Positions 8,234 through 17,184 of a stretch of 64,000 bases of DNA are shown one piece after another. Each line of letters begins with the position of its first letter. The stretch's first letter is position 1. The notes under the pieces were generated by a model that was not told where the DNA came from, did no database searches, and was given only the letters and a program-made list of their open reading frames with translations. Both the position numbers and the translations under genes were made by a program. Source of the stretch: Bosea sp. 29B (GTDB taxonomy: Bacteria; Pseudomonadota; Alphaproteobacteria; Rhizobiales; Beijerinckiaceae); assembly GCF_902506165.1 (NCBI RefSeq), contig NZ_LR733817.1:2201408-2265407 (forward strand), in the 5' to 3' direction.

Positions 8234-8707
8234 ATGACCGGCAAAACCCGAACCGATACCGCCTCGCGCCTCGTCAAGGCGTCGCCCGGGGCGGTCTACA
8301 ATGCCTTCGCCGACCCGGCCGTGCTGTCGCGATGGCTGCCGCCCAAGGGGATGCGGGCGAAGATCGAGCGCTTCGAGCCGCATCCCGGCGGCAGCTACCG
8401 CATGGTCCTGACCTATGACGACCCGGCCCGCGCGCGCGGCAAGGCCACGGCAGACAGCGATATCGTCGAAGGCCGCTTCATCGCGCTCGACCCCGGCGAG
8501 CGCATCGTCTGGGAGGTCGGCTTCGTCTCGGACGATCCGGCCTTCGCCGGCACGATGACGATGACCTGGCGCTTCAAGGAGGTTCGAGACGGCACCGAGG
8601 TGACGATCCTCTGCGAGAACGTCCCGGCCGGCATCGGCAAGGCCGATCACGATGCCGGCTTGCGCTCGACGCTGGAGAACCTTGCCAGGTTCATCGAAAA
8701 CGCCTGA
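8234..8707 (+). CDS. SRPBCC (AHSA1-like) domain protein
   Basis: A 157-residue START/Bet v1-like protein of the AHSA1 (activator of Hsp90 ATPase homologue) type. Seen features are the opening strand and helix around VKASPGAVYNAFADPAVLSRW, a GG..Y.M.L.YDDP strand pair, the GEAxxL-like turn FIALDPGERIVWEV, and a C-terminal long helix after DHDAGLRSTLENLARFI. Such domains bind hydrophobic ligands; the ligand is unknown. A strong Shine-Dalgarno (AGGAGGTG at 8223-8230) favours the ATG at 8234 over the GTG at 8228. It lies downstream of lysR on the same strand and could be cotranscribed with it. Confidence 0.85.
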   Translation: MTGKTRTDTASRLVKASPGAVYNAFADPAVLSRWLPPKGMRAKIERFEPHPGGSYRMVLTYDDPARARGKATADSDIVEGRFIALDPGERIVWEVGFVSDDPAFAGTMTMTWRFKEVRDGTEVTILCENVPAGIGKADHDAGLRSTLENLARFIENA

Positions 8708-9289
8708 TCAACCGGCCGGCTCCGCCTCGGCGAGCAGGCTCTGGAAGGCCGAGGGCGTGGTGCGCGCATGCCAGGCAGCGATCAGCCTGTCGGCATTGGC
8801 CTCGGGCGCGATGGCCGAATCCAGTTCGGCATCGTAGCGGCAATAGCTGTGGATCTGGTGGAAGTCGCGGCGGGCATCGCCGATGCGCCGGTCGCGGCGC
8901 GCGATCTCGCGACGCTCCAGCTCGGCGAGGTCGCAATGCAGGCCGACGAAGAAGACGTCCTGCCCTGCGAGCAGGCGCACCAGCCGCAGCAGCCAGGCAC
9001 GGCTCTCCATGATGTGCTCGACGATCAGATTGTTGCCGCAGCGGACATAGGCCAGCAGCGACTGCTCGAAGCCCTCGAAGAAGGCGTCGCGCATCGCGGA
9101 CCACTGGAATTCGCCGCTGCGGATGCGCGCCGTCGGCAGCACGCCGGAATCGCGCAGATGGTCGATCGAGATGTGCCAGAACGGTTCCTCGATCCGGGCC
9201 TGCACGGCACGCGCCAGCGAGGATTTGCCGCTGCTGGAGGCGCCGTTGAGCAGGATGATCTTGCCGGGCGGGCGAAGAGCGTCGGGCAT
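8708..9289 (-). CDS. chloramphenicol phosphotransferase-like P-loop kinase
   Basis: A 193-residue P-loop protein related to CPT (chloramphenicol 3-O-phosphotransferase) and other small-molecule kinases. Walker A is GASSSGKSS at about 16-24, followed by ISIDHLRD, an F..G...SL.AYVRCGNNLIVEHIM strand and the LHCDLAELERRE lid-like segment with many arginines. CPT itself inactivates chloramphenicol, but many homologues act on unknown substrates, so no resistance function is claimed. I start at the ATG at 9287-9289 (MPDALRPPGK); the frame extends to 9391 only by overlapping mutM. It lies 8 bp after the mutM stop on the same strand, and its own stop meets the convergent SRPBCC gene. Confidence 0.75.
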   Translation of the reverse strand: MPDALRPPGKIILLNGASSSGKSSLARAVQARIEEPFWHISIDHLRDSGVLPTARIRSGEFQWSAMRDAFFEGFEQSLLAYVRCGNNLIVEHIMESRAWLLRLVRLLAGQDVFFVGLHCDLAELERREIARRDRRIGDARRDFHQIHSYCRYDAELDSAIAPEANADRLIAAWHARTTPSAFQSLLAEAEPAG

Positions 9290-9297
9290 CGTGGTTG

Positions 9298-10188
9298 TCA
9301 CGCCCGCTTCTGGCAGCTCTCGCAATAGAAGGTCGAGCGGCCCGACTGCACCAGCCGCTTGACCAGATGCCCGCAGCCGGGGGTGACGCAAGCGCCGCCC
9401 TCGCGGTCATAGACCTTGAAACGATGCTGGAAATAGCCGAGCGAGCCGTCGGCATGGGCGAAGTCGCGCAAGGTCGAGCCGCCGGCGGCGATCGCCTCCT
9501 CCAGCACATCGCGGATGATCTGCGCCAGCAGATGCGCCTTCTCGCGCGGCTTGCCGGTCGGCGTCGCCAGCGAGCCGGCTTCGGCCTCCGGATGCAGGCC
9601 GGCGCGGAACAGCGCTTCGCAGACATAGATGTTGCCGAGACCGGCGATCAGGCGCTGGTCGAGCAGCGCCGCCTTGAGCGGGGCGATCTTCCCGGAGAAC
9701 AGCTTGGCCAGCAAGTCGCCGGAGAGCTCGTTGCCCAGCGGCTCGATGCCCATCCCGGCGAAATGTTTGGAGGTTTCCAGTCCGGCGCGCGGAACGAGGT
9801 CCATGAAGCCGAAGCGGCGGACGTCGTTATAGGTGACGCGCGCGCCCGAGCCGAGATGGAAGACGACGTGGTCGTGGATCAGGTGCCGGCCGATCTCGTT
9901 GTAATAGGCGCCGGGTTCGGTCGGCTTCGTGCCGGGGGCCTCGACGATGAAGCGCCCGCTCATGCCCAGATGCATCACGAGCGCCTGCCCGTCGTCGAGA
10001 TCGGCGATCAGGTACTTGGCCCGCCGCGACAGCGCCTCGACGCGCCGTCCGGTCAGGCGCTCGGCGAAGCGCTCGGGCAGCGGAAAGCGCAGATCGGGCC
10101 GGTTCTGTTCGACGCGCGCGAAGCGCTCGCCGAGCATGGCGGGCTCCAATCCGCGCCGGACGGTTTCGACCTCGGGAAGTTCAGGCAT
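9298..10188 (-). CDS. mutM: formamidopyrimidine-DNA glycosylase (Fpg)
   Basis: A 296-residue base-excision repair enzyme that removes 8-oxoguanine and formamidopyrimidines and nicks the abasic site. The N-terminus [10 protein letters not shown] provides catalytic Pro2 and Glu3; Lys58 (in SRRAKYL) is the conserved beta-domain lysine. The helix-two-turn-helix with [11 protein letters not shown] is present, and the C-terminus carries the zinc finger C-x4-C-x16-C-x2-C (about 267-293) ending in CQK. The C-x4-C spacing differs from the C-x2-C of E. coli but I recall it in alphaproteobacterial homologues. It is divergent from ubiE, as in the Rhizobiales dnaA neighbourhood. Confidence 0.96.
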   Translation of the reverse strand: MPELPEVETVRRGLEPAMLGERFARVEQNRPDLRFPLPERFAERLTGRRVEALSRRAKYLIADLDDGQALVMHLGMSGRFIVEAPGTKPTEPGAYYNEIGRHLIHDHVVFHLGSGARVTYNDVRRFGFMDLVPRAGLETSKHFAGMGIEPLGNELSGDLLAKLFSGKIAPLKAALLDQRLIAGLGNIYVCEALFRAGLHPEAEAGSLATPTGKPREKAHLLAQIIRDVLEEAIAAGGSTLRDFAHADGSLGYFQHRFKVYDREGGACVTPGCGHLVKRLVQSGRSTFYCESCQKRA

Positions 10189-10283
10189 GGCATCGGCTCT
10201 TCAGCATGCGTCGAGAGGGCCCGCGACAAGGCCCGATGCTTTCGCTATTCATCGCCTCACCCGAACACAAGAGCGGCCCAACC

Positions 10284-11045
10284 GTGACAGCAGCCTCCGA
10301 CACCACCCATTTCGGCTTCGAGAACGTGCCGCTCGGCGAGAAGCAGGCCAAGGTCGACGACGTCTTTCACAAGGTCGCCGGCCGCTACGACCTGATGAAC
10401 GACCTGATGTCGGCCGGGCTGCACCGCGCCTGGAAGGAGGCGCTGCTGACGGCGCTGAAGCCCCCGCGCGACCGGGCCTTCCACCATCTCGACGTCGCCG
10501 GCGGCACCGGCGATGTCGCCTTCAAGGTGCTGGAGGAGGGTGGGCCGCGGACAGACGTCACCGTGCTCGATATCAACGCCGAGATGCTCGCCGTCGGGCG
10601 CGAGCGGGCGCAAAAGCGCTTTCCCGACGATGACCGCATCCGCTTCGTCCAGGGCAATGCCGAGGAGCTTGCGCTGCCGGACGCGACTTTCGACGCCTAT
10701 ACGATCGCCTTCGGCATCCGGAACGTGCCGCGCATCGAGAAGGCGCTGGCCGAGGCCTATCGCGTGCTGAAGCGCGGCGGCCGCTTCCTCTGCCTTGAAT
10801 TTTCCCATGTCGACGTGCCGCTGCTCGACAAGGTCTACGAGGCCTATTCCTTCAACGTCATCCCGCCGATGGGCCGGATGGTGACGGGCGAGGCGGAACC
10901 CTATCAGTACCTGGTCGAGTCGATCCGCAAGTTCCCGCGCCCGCAGATCTTCGCCAACATGATCGCGGACGCCGGCTTCCGTCGCGCCAGCTTCACGCCG
11001 ATGACCGGCGGGGTCGTGGCGCTGCATTCCGGCTGGAAGCTGTGA
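10284..11045 (+). CDS. ubiE: ubiquinone/menaquinone C-methyltransferase UbiE
   Basis: A class I SAM-dependent methyltransferase that adds the C-methyl group in ubiquinone synthesis. From the GTG at 10284 it is 253 residues, the usual size. Seen motifs are [11 protein letters not shown]...[20 protein letters not shown] (UbiE N-terminal signature), the SAM-binding [12 protein letters not shown], the acidic [21 protein letters not shown], and the late FGIRNVP...[16 protein letters not shown]. The frame is open to an ATG at 10206, but the extra 26 residues look non-conserved; ATG at 10236 is another option. It is followed after 16 bp by ubiB, so the two form a coenzyme Q unit. Confidence 0.94.
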   Translation: MTAASDTTHFGFENVPLGEKQAKVDDVFHKVAGRYDLMNDLMSAGLHRAWKEALLTALKPPRDRAFHHLDVAGGTGDVAFKVLEEGGPRTDVTVLDINAEMLAVGRERAQKRFPDDDRIRFVQGNAEELALPDATFDAYTIAFGIRNVPRIEKALAEAYRVLKRGGRFLCLEFSHVDVPLLDKVYEAYSFNVIPPMGRMVTGEAEPYQYLVESIRKFPRPQIFANMIADAGFRRASFTPMTGGVVALHSGWKL

Positions 11046-11061
11046 CGGGCGCTGCCGCGGC

Positions 11062-12621
11062 ATGATCTCCGCGCTTGCCCATCTCGCCCGCTCGGCGCGG
11101 GTCGGCTTCGTGCTGGCGCGCGAGGGCGCGCTCGCCTTGGTCGATCCGTCCGTGCTGCCGCCGGCGGCGCGGGCGCTGATCGCGCTCGGCCGCCTGATCG
11201 AGCGGCGCGGCGCAGGCTCTTCTGCGACGAGGCTTGCCGCGGCGCTGACCCGCCTCGGCCCGTCCTATGTCAAGTTCGGCCAGTTCCTGGCGACGCGGCC
11301 TGACGTCGTCGGCATGAAGATCGCCGAGGACCTTTCGGCGCTGCAGGACCGAATGGCGCCATTCCCGATGGCGCAGGCCCGTGCCGCGATCGAAGCCGCG
11401 CATGGCGAGTCCGTCGAGGCGATCTTCGCCGAATTCGGCGAGCCAGTCGCGGCCGCCTCGATCGCTCAGGTCCACCGCGCCCGCCGCAAGGACGGCAGCG
11501 AGGTCGCGGTCAAGATCCTCAGGCCCGGCATCCGCGACCGTTTCCATCGCGACCTCGCCGCCATGCGCTTTGGCGCCGAGCTTGCCGAGCGCCGCTCGCC
11601 CGAGGCACGTCGCCTGCGCTTCGTCGCCATCGTCGAGACGCTGGCACGCTCGGTCGCGATGGAGATGGACCTGCGCCTGGAGGCGGCTGCCCTCTCCGAA
11701 TTCGCCGAGAATACCAAGGAGGACACAAATTTCCGCGTGCCGGTGCCGGATTGGCAGCTCACCGCCCGCGAGATTCTGATCGACGAATGGATCGATGGCA
11801 TCCGTCTTTCCGACGTCGAGGCCCTGCGCGCCGCCGGCCACGATCTGCCGGCGCTCGGCCGCAATGTCATCCAGTCCTTCCTGAAGCACGCGATCCGCGA
11901 CGGCTTCTTCCATGCCGACATGCATCCGGGGAACCTGTTCGTCGATGCGGAGGGGCGGCTCGTCGCGGTCGATGGCGGTATCATGGGCCGGCTCGGCCAC
12001 AAGGAACGGCGTTTCCTCGCCGAGATCCTGTTCGGCTTCATCACCCGCGACTATCGCCGCGTCGCCGAAGTGCATTTCGAGGCCGGCTATGTGCCGCCGC
12101 ACCACTCGGTCGACGACTTCGCCCAGGCGATCCGCGCCGTCGGCGAGCCGATCCATGACCGGCGCGCCGACGAGATCTCGATGGCGAAGGTGCTGACGCT
12201 GCTGTTCGAGATCACCGGCCTGTTCGACATGGCGACACGCACCGAGCTCGTCATGCTGCAGAAGACCATGGTCGTGGTCGAGGGTGTCGCGCGCACGCTC
12301 GATCCCCATCTCGACATGTGGACCACGGCGGAGCCGGTGGTGCGCGACTGGCTGACGCGCAATCTCGGGCCGATCGGGCGCATCGAGGATGCTGGCCGCA
12401 GCGTGCGCACCCTTGTCGGGAGCCTCGCCAACCTGCCGGAGACGGTCGGCCGGGCCGAGCGCGTGCTCGGTCAGCTGGAAGATTCGTCGCGCCACGGCTT
12501 CTCGCTCGACGAGGCCAGCATCCAGGCGATCGGCCGCGCGGAAGCGGCGCGTAACCGCTGGGGCAACTGGGCGCTCTGGCTGATCGCGGCGCTGCTCGCC
12601 TGGATCGCGTTCTTCGACTAG
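11062..12621 (+). CDS. ubiB: UbiB, ubiquinone biosynthesis atypical kinase/ATPase
   Basis: A 519-residue member of the ABC1/ADCK/UbiB family, needed for coenzyme Q synthesis. The diagnostic KxGQ motif is at Lys71 (KFGQFLATRPD). The Ala-rich loop AAASIAQVH replaces the usual kinase glycine loop, VAVKILRPG holds the core lysine, and HADMHPGNLF plus VDGGIMGRL give the catalytic and metal-binding segments. A hydrophobic helix near the end (about 500-517, WALWLIAALLAWIAF) is the expected membrane anchor. It lies just behind ubiE, as in many Proteobacteria. Confidence 0.95.
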   Translation: MISALAHLARSARVGFVLAREGALALVDPSVLPPAARALIALGRLIERRGAGSSATRLAAALTRLGPSYVKFGQFLATRPDVVGMKIAEDLSALQDRMAPFPMAQARAAIEAAHGESVEAIFAEFGEPVAAASIAQVHRARRKDGSEVAVKILRPGIRDRFHRDLAAMRFGAELAERRSPEARRLRFVAIVETLARSVAMEMDLRLEAAALSEFAENTKEDTNFRVPVPDWQLTAREILIDEWIDGIRLSDVEALRAAGHDLPALGRNVIQSFLKHAIRDGFFHADMHPGNLFVDAEGRLVAVDGGIMGRLGHKERRFLAEILFGFITRDYRRVAEVHFEAGYVPPHHSVDDFAQAIRAVGEPIHDRRADEISMAKVLTLLFEITGLFDMATRTELVMLQKTMVVVEGVARTLDPHLDMWTTAEPVVRDWLTRNLGPIGRIEDAGRSVRTLVGSLANLPETVGRAERVLGQLEDSSRHGFSLDEASIQAIGRAEAARNRWGNWALWLIAALLAWIAFFD

Positions 12622-12803
12622 CGGACCGCCTCGCATTGCTGGCGGACGATTGGAAACCATTTGAACGGTTTGCGCTTTACAAGCGCCGGCCCCTCGGGAT
12701 TCCTTTAGGGCAAGGCCGGGGCTGACTTCGCATGGCGCACGCGCCCGAGCGACAGCGACCAAAGAGCCGTTTTCTTCAGGTTGCGTCGTTCAGGAGTCGC
12801 GTC

Positions 12804-13442
12804 ATGTCCCGCCTTCTCGGCATTCTCGCTTTCTTATGCGCCTCGCTCGCCGGTCTCGCCGCGGCTGAGGCCAAGGTCGATGTCCGCGTCGACATCGCCG
12901 CCCAGCGTATGAGCGTCGCCACCAGCGATGGTGAAACCTACAACTGGGCGATCTCGTCCGGCCGCAAGGGCTTCCGCTCGCCTAATGGCGTCTATCGCCC
13001 GACCCGGCTCGAGCGCAGCTGGTATTCGCGCAAATATGGCGGGGCGATGCCCTATGCCGTGTTTTTCCGCGGCGGCTATGCCATCCATGGCACCGCTGCC
13101 GTCGGCGCGCTCGGCCGCCCGGCCTCGCATGGCTGCATCCGCCTGCATCCGGCCAATGCCGCCAAGCTGTTCGCGCTGGTCAAGAAGCATGGCTCCGGCA
13201 GCACCCGCATCGCGCTGAACGGCGCCGCGACCGACAATCTCTCGCGCTTCGCCAAGGCTTCGACCGGCTCGAAGCACACCATCGCGAAGGCCAAGATCAA
13301 GACGCAGAAGGCCGTGCTGACCGCCAAGCAGCAGCGCCAGGGCCCGGCTTGGGGCGAGGCGCGCGAGCAGATGCTGCTCAGGCCGGCGATCCCGGCCGGC
13401 GCGATCGGCTTCCAGCCGATGTCGGGGCCGGGCTGGCGCTAG
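12804..13442 (+). CDS. L,D-transpeptidase (YkuD domain), secreted
   Basis: A 212-residue secreted protein with an N-terminal signal peptide (MSRLLGILAFLCASLAGLAAAEA). The YkuD catalytic domain spans about 25-140: the motif HGT..VGALGRPASHGCIRL contains the paired histidines and the nucleophilic cysteine of the HxxxxxxxxSHGC(I/V)R signature. Such enzymes make 3-3 cross-links in peptidoglycan or attach proteins to it. The C-terminal 70 residues are Lys/Ala-rich and low in complexity. I start at the ATG at 12804, preceded by CAGGAG, rather than at 12732, where the open frame begins without a signal peptide. Confidence 0.88.
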   Translation: MSRLLGILAFLCASLAGLAAAEAKVDVRVDIAAQRMSVATSDGETYNWAISSGRKGFRSPNGVYRPTRLERSWYSRKYGGAMPYAVFFRGGYAIHGTAAVGALGRPASHGCIRLHPANAAKLFALVKKHGSGSTRIALNGAATDNLSRFAKASTGSKHTIAKAKIKTQKAVLTAKQQRQGPAWGEAREQMLLRPAIPAGAIGFQPMSGPGWR

Positions 13443-13487
13443 CATCGAGCCGAAAAGTGGACCCCACTTTTCGGAAAGATCCGATGC
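13442..13487. repeat. dispersed palindromic repeat (rhizobial type) between convergent genes
   Basis: An 11-bp perfect stem CCGAAAAGTGG/CCACTTTTCGG with a three-base spacer (13450-13474) is enclosed by GCATCG ... CGATGC. The element matches from memory a repeat scattered through Rhizobiales genomes. It starts at the last base of the L,D-transpeptidase stop codon and ends 11 bp before the epimerase stop, so it may serve as a bidirectional transcript end. Confidence 0.7.
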
Positions 13488-13498
13488 CCGAACAAGGG

Positions 13499-14383
13499 TC
13501 AGATCGCCTCGGCGGCGATCCGCACCCAGCCCTCCAGCGTTTCGCCCGGTTGCAGCCGGGCGAGCGGCGAGGCTTCGCGCACGATCTTCTCGCTCGGTGC
13601 TCCCGCGGCGTGGCTCTGCGGCTCGGCGCAAAGGAAATCGACGCCGGCCGGCGCCCAGACCACCGGATAGCGCAGGCTCTCGCTCGCGCTCAGCGTGATG
13701 GCGAGGCCGGTCGAGGGCGTCTCGATCCGGGCGATGCCGTCCCAGCCGAGGAAGCTCCAGGCGGTCTCGGTGCTGGTGGCGAAGACCGGATTGCCGGCAT
13801 AGGGGCCGCCGTCAATGAAGGCCTGCGTGCCGGTGGCGCGGAACTGGTCGCCGAAGATCAGCGCGCCGGTCGCGCTCATGGAGAGGCGCGTGTCGGCGGC
13901 GCAGGGGAACCAGGGATGCAGGCCGATGCCGAAAGGTAGGGCCTGGTCAGCCTCGTTGGTCAGGGTGAGTGTGACGGTCATACCGGTCTCGTCCAGCTGG
14001 ATCTCCTGCCTGGCGAGGTAGCGATAGGGATCCGGGCCGGCCATACGGCGGTGGACCAGCGTGGTATGGCCGGTATCCTGCCGCTCGACCTGCCAGGCGG
14101 ACTGCCAGCCGAAACCATGGATCGTGCCGGCAGGGTTGTTGGACGGCACGCTGAAGCGGGTATGGCCGTCGTCGACCAGGCTGTCGAAGGCGCGGTTGGC
14201 GAAAGGCAGCATCGCCCAGGCGCCAAACTTGTTCGGCGTCTCCGTCTGCGGCGCAAGCCCGGCCGGCGCATGCAGCAACGGCAGGACCGTCCCGTCCGGC
14301 CTCTGCCAGTCGAGCGCGGCGATCGTGCCGCCGGCGTCCGGGGCGATGCGGGCCGTGTAGCGGCCGGCCGAGAGGGTCAGCAT
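13499..14383 (-). CDS. aldose 1-epimerase (galactose mutarotase family)
   Basis: A 294-residue member of the aldose 1-epimerase family, which interconverts alpha and beta anomers of hexoses. Family features are the opening LSAGRYTARIAPDAGGTIAAL strands, an NKFGAWAMLPFANR motif (the NRI-like active-site loop), THGFGW-like TIHGFGWQSAW with the catalytic histidine, and FGIGLHPWF with a second conserved histidine. I use the ATG at 14381-14383; the frame is open to 14785 but that part overlaps the divergent dgoK. Gene position opposite dgoK and a sugar kinase supports a role in sugar use, perhaps galactose. Confidence 0.85.
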   Translation of the reverse strand: MLTLSAGRYTARIAPDAGGTIAALDWQRPDGTVLPLLHAPAGLAPQTETPNKFGAWAMLPFANRAFDSLVDDGHTRFSVPSNNPAGTIHGFGWQSAWQVERQDTGHTTLVHRRMAGPDPYRYLARQEIQLDETGMTVTLTLTNEADQALPFGIGLHPWFPCAADTRLSMSATGALIFGDQFRATGTQAFIDGGPYAGNPVFATSTETAWSFLGWDGIARIETPSTGLAITLSASESLRYPVVWAPAGVDFLCAEPQSHAAGAPSEKIVREASPLARLQPGETLEGWVRIAAEAI

Positions 14384-14564
14384 GATCGTGTCCTTCACGA
14401 CAATCGGAGCGGCGTTCGCTCCCCTCGCCTCGATTGCGCCCACAGGCGATATCGTCAAGGGCCGGCCGGGCTTGACCGGGCCGTGCCGGCCGGGGAGATT
14501 CCGCCTCTTCGCTTCGCCTTGGCCGGAACGCCGGACAAGGCACGTAATCCCGCCGGAGCCTGCC

Positions 14565-15461
14565 ATGCCCAAACCCCTGATCGCGCTCGACTGGGGCACG
14601 ACGCGCGCCCGCGCTTTCCTCATCGGTGAGGATGGCGTCGTGCTGGCGAAACGCATCGCCGATCGCGGCATCCAGTCGGTCCCGGCCGGCGGCTTCCCGG
14701 CCGCCTTCGCCGAGATCGCCGGCGAATTCCGGACGGCGCGGCCCGATGCCTCGGTGCTGCTCGCCGGCATGGTCGGCAGCCGCAATGGCTGGGTCGAGGC
14801 GCCCTATGTCGCTTGCCCGGCGAGCCCCGAGGAGATCGCCGCCGCCGGCCTTGCCGTCACGCTCGACGACGACACGCGCGCCACGATCCTGCCCGGCCTC
14901 TCCTGCGACGAGGGCGCTTTCGACGTGATGCGCGGCGAGGAGACGCTGATCGTCGGCCTCGGGCTGACCGACGGCATCGCCTGCCTGCCTGGGACGCATT
15001 CGAAATGGGCCGAGGTCAAGGGCGGACGGATCACCCGCTTCGCCAGCTTCATGACCGGCGAGGTCTACGGCTTGCTGCGAGAACATTCGATCCTGTCTCG
15101 CCTCGCCAGTGAGCCGAAAGGCGAGGATGCGGCTGAGGGTGCACGGCGCGGACTTGCCGCGGCGCAGCGGCCGGGCGGCTTGCTCAACGCCGCCTTCCAC
15201 GCGCGCAGCGAGATTCTGGGCGGGCGCATGGAAGGCGGCGCGGTTGGCCCTTATCTCTCGGCTTTGCTGGTGGCGCAGGAGATCGAAGGCGCCCGTGCCC
15301 TGTTCGGCGGCCTCGGCAATCTCCACCTCGTCGCCGACGGCGTGCTGGCTGGCAGCTACGGCCGGGCGCTCGCCGCTGCCGGCCTCGATCATGGCCTGAC
15401 CACGCCCGAGGACGCTTTTGTCGCCGGCGTCACCCGCCTCGCCCGGGGCCTTCAGGCATGA
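14565..15461 (+). CDS. dgoK: 2-dehydro-3-deoxygalactonokinase
   Basis: A 298-residue sugar-acid kinase that phosphorylates 2-dehydro-3-deoxygalactonate in the DeLey-Doudoroff pathway of galactose/galactonate breakdown. It shows the DgoK N-terminal phosphate loop IALDWGTTRARAF, the GMVGSRNGWVEAPYVACP stretch typical of the family, a CLPGTHSKWAEV motif, and a C-terminal VADGVLAGSYGRAL region. I choose the ATG at 14565 (MPKPLIAL); the open frame begins at 14382 but would overlap the divergent epimerase. Its last bases ATGA overlap the start of the ribokinase gene, so the two are coupled. Confidence 0.88.
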   Translation: MPKPLIALDWGTTRARAFLIGEDGVVLAKRIADRGIQSVPAGGFPAAFAEIAGEFRTARPDASVLLAGMVGSRNGWVEAPYVACPASPEEIAAAGLAVTLDDDTRATILPGLSCDEGAFDVMRGEETLIVGLGLTDGIACLPGTHSKWAEVKGGRITRFASFMTGEVYGLLREHSILSRLASEPKGEDAAEGARRGLAAAQRPGGLLNAAFHARSEILGGRMEGGAVGPYLSALLVAQEIEGARALFGGLGNLHLVADGVLAGSYGRALAAAGLDHGLTTPEDAFVAGVTRLARGLQA

Positions 15462-16366
15462 TCACCGTCTTCGGTTCGCTCAATGTCGATCTGGTCACCC
15501 CGGTCGAACGCCTGCCCGGCGCCGGCGAGACCGTGCTCGGCCCGGGCTATGCGCTGCATCCCGGCGGCAAGGGCGCCAACCAGGCGTTGGCGGCCCGCCG
15601 CGCTGGCGCTGAGGTGATCCTGGTCGGTGCCGTCGGTTGTGACGGCTTCGCCGAGATTGCGCTCGGGCTACTGGCGCAGGATGGCGTCGATCTCGCCCAT
15701 GTCGCGCGCGTCGAGGCGCCGACGGGTGCGGCCTTCATCGCCGTCGATGCGGCTGGCTCCAACCAGATCGTGGTCGCGGCCGGCGCCAATGCGCTGGCCA
15801 GGGCCGAGGCGGTCGAAGCCTTGAAGCCGGGCGAGAGAGATCTGCTGCTGCTCCAGCGCGAGGTGCCCGAAAACGAGTGCCTGCGCGCCGCGCAGGCGAT
15901 GCGCGCGGGTGGCGGCCGGGTGATCCTCAACCTCGCGCCGGCCGGGGAGCCGGCCCCGGCCTTGCTGGCGCTGACCGACATCCTGATCGTCAACGAGCAC
16001 GAGGCGTTGATCCTCGCCGGCTCGCTCGGCTGGACGCAGACCGAGCCCGACGCGATCGCCCGGCGTATCGACGGCGAGCGCGGCATCGCCTGCATCGTCA
16101 CGCTTGGGAGTGCAGGCGCGGTCGGCTGGCATGGCGGCGTCCGGCGCCGGCTCGAGGCGCCGGTCGTCGATGCCGTCGATACGGTCGCGGCCGGCGACAG
16201 CTTCGTCGGGGCCTTCGCCGCGGCGCTGCAGGCCGGCTTCGGCTTTTCCGGCGCGCTCCAGCGCGGGCTCGCCGCCGGCTCGCTCGCCTGCACCATTGCC
16301 GGCGCCCAGCCGAGCGTGCCGCGGCGGGAGGCAATCGAGGCGCTGGTCGGCAGGAGCTTCCTGTAG
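15458..16366 (+). CDS. rbsK: ribokinase (PfkB family)
   Basis: A 302-residue PfkB-type sugar kinase. The N-terminus ITVFGSLNVDLVTPVERLPGAGETV and the GGKGANQALAARRAGA motif (about 37-52) are typical of ribokinase. The catalytic base and anion hole lie in VDTVAAGDSFVGAFAAAL (about 244-261; Asp in AAGDSF). Phosphorylation of ribose or a related sugar is expected. The gene starts within the dgoK stop (ATGA overlap), which suggests a shared sugar-catabolic role, so the natural substrate may not be ribose. No aldolase or transporter for the pathway follows. Confidence 0.85.
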   Translation: MITVFGSLNVDLVTPVERLPGAGETVLGPGYALHPGGKGANQALAARRAGAEVILVGAVGCDGFAEIALGLLAQDGVDLAHVARVEAPTGAAFIAVDAAGSNQIVVAAGANALARAEAVEALKPGERDLLLLQREVPENECLRAAQAMRAGGGRVILNLAPAGEPAPALLALTDILIVNEHEALILAGSLGWTQTEPDAIARRIDGERGIACIVTLGSAGAVGWHGGVRRRLEAPVVDAVDTVAAGDSFVGAFAAALQAGFGFSGALQRGLAAGSLACTIAGAQPSVPRREAIEALVGRSFL

Positions 16367-16536
16367 GGCGAGCTTTCCGTAGAACGCGATCGATCCGGTT
16401 GAGCGCGAATTAAGCCTGGCTGCGCTCCGCAAGGCGCAAACGCGCCAGTTTCGGCGGTTTCGGCGCGCCGATTTACCCTTGGTCAGCACCTTTGCCCCTA
16501 GCGTCGCAGGGATGAGGCGGGAAGGGGAAATCGATC

Positions 16537-17058
16537 ATGGCCCAGCGGCCGATTGTCTGGTTCTTGGGCGTTGCCGGGGTCGCCGGCCTTGCGGCCCTGA
16601 ACGCTGCCGGCAATCTCGACCGGATGGTGAGCCGGGAGCCGGCTCCCGCGCGCGCCGCGCCGAGCGCGCCCGCACCCGCAAAAGCCGAGCGCGTCTTGAC
16701 GGTGAACGCTGATTATCGCGGCCATTATGTCGTTCATCCCGCGATCGACAATTACCGCGTGAAGATGATGGTCGATACCGGTGCGAGCCTGATCGTGCTG
16801 ACCGATGCCGATGCCCGCGCGCTCGGGATCAGGCCGGACCGCTCCGCCTATTCGGTGGGTCTCGGCACCGCCAACGGCGTGGTGCGGGGTGCGAAGACGA
16901 TGCTGCGCGAGGTGCGGCTCGGCGATATCTCGGTGCGCGATGTCGAGGCCGTCGTGCTGCCCGCCGGCGCCCTGTCGGTCAGCCTGCTCGGCACGTCCTT
17001 CCTGCGCCGGCTGCGCGGCTACGAGGTCCAGGGCGGCCGCATGGTTCTGCGCGGCTGA
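16537..17058 (+). CDS. retropepsin-like aspartic protease (TIGR02281/clan AA)
   Basis: A 173-residue protein with an N-terminal hydrophobic segment (about 7-25) that would anchor it in the inner membrane, an Ala/Pro-rich linker (about 30-52), and a single retropepsin-like domain (about 53-173). The catalytic motif is VDTGAS with Asp80; the later LLGTSFLRRL segment matches the second family motif. Such proteins dimerise to make an active site. They are frequent in Alphaproteobacteria, but their substrates are mostly unknown. The gene stands alone between ribokinase and the phosphomannomutase gene. Confidence 0.82.
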   Translation: MAQRPIVWFLGVAGVAGLAALNAAGNLDRMVSREPAPARAAPSAPAPAKAERVLTVNADYRGHYVVHPAIDNYRVKMMVDTGASLIVLTDADARALGIRPDRSAYSVGLGTANGVVRGAKTMLREVRLGDISVRDVEAVVLPAGALSVSLLGTSFLRRLRGYEVQGGRMVLRG

Positions 17059-17184
17059 GCAGCGCGCTGTCGGTTCCCAACCCCGTGCCGATCGGCTATG
17101 CCGCCCTTGCGTTCCCGCCACGTCATGCTCAGGCTGCATTCATGTAGCCTGTGGCCTGTCCGTTCCGCAGCCTCTCGCTGCACG

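Noticed and set aside
10993..12762. A 589-codon minus-strand open frame over ubiB
   Set aside because: It is antisense to ubiB with all its motifs; no recognisable domains.
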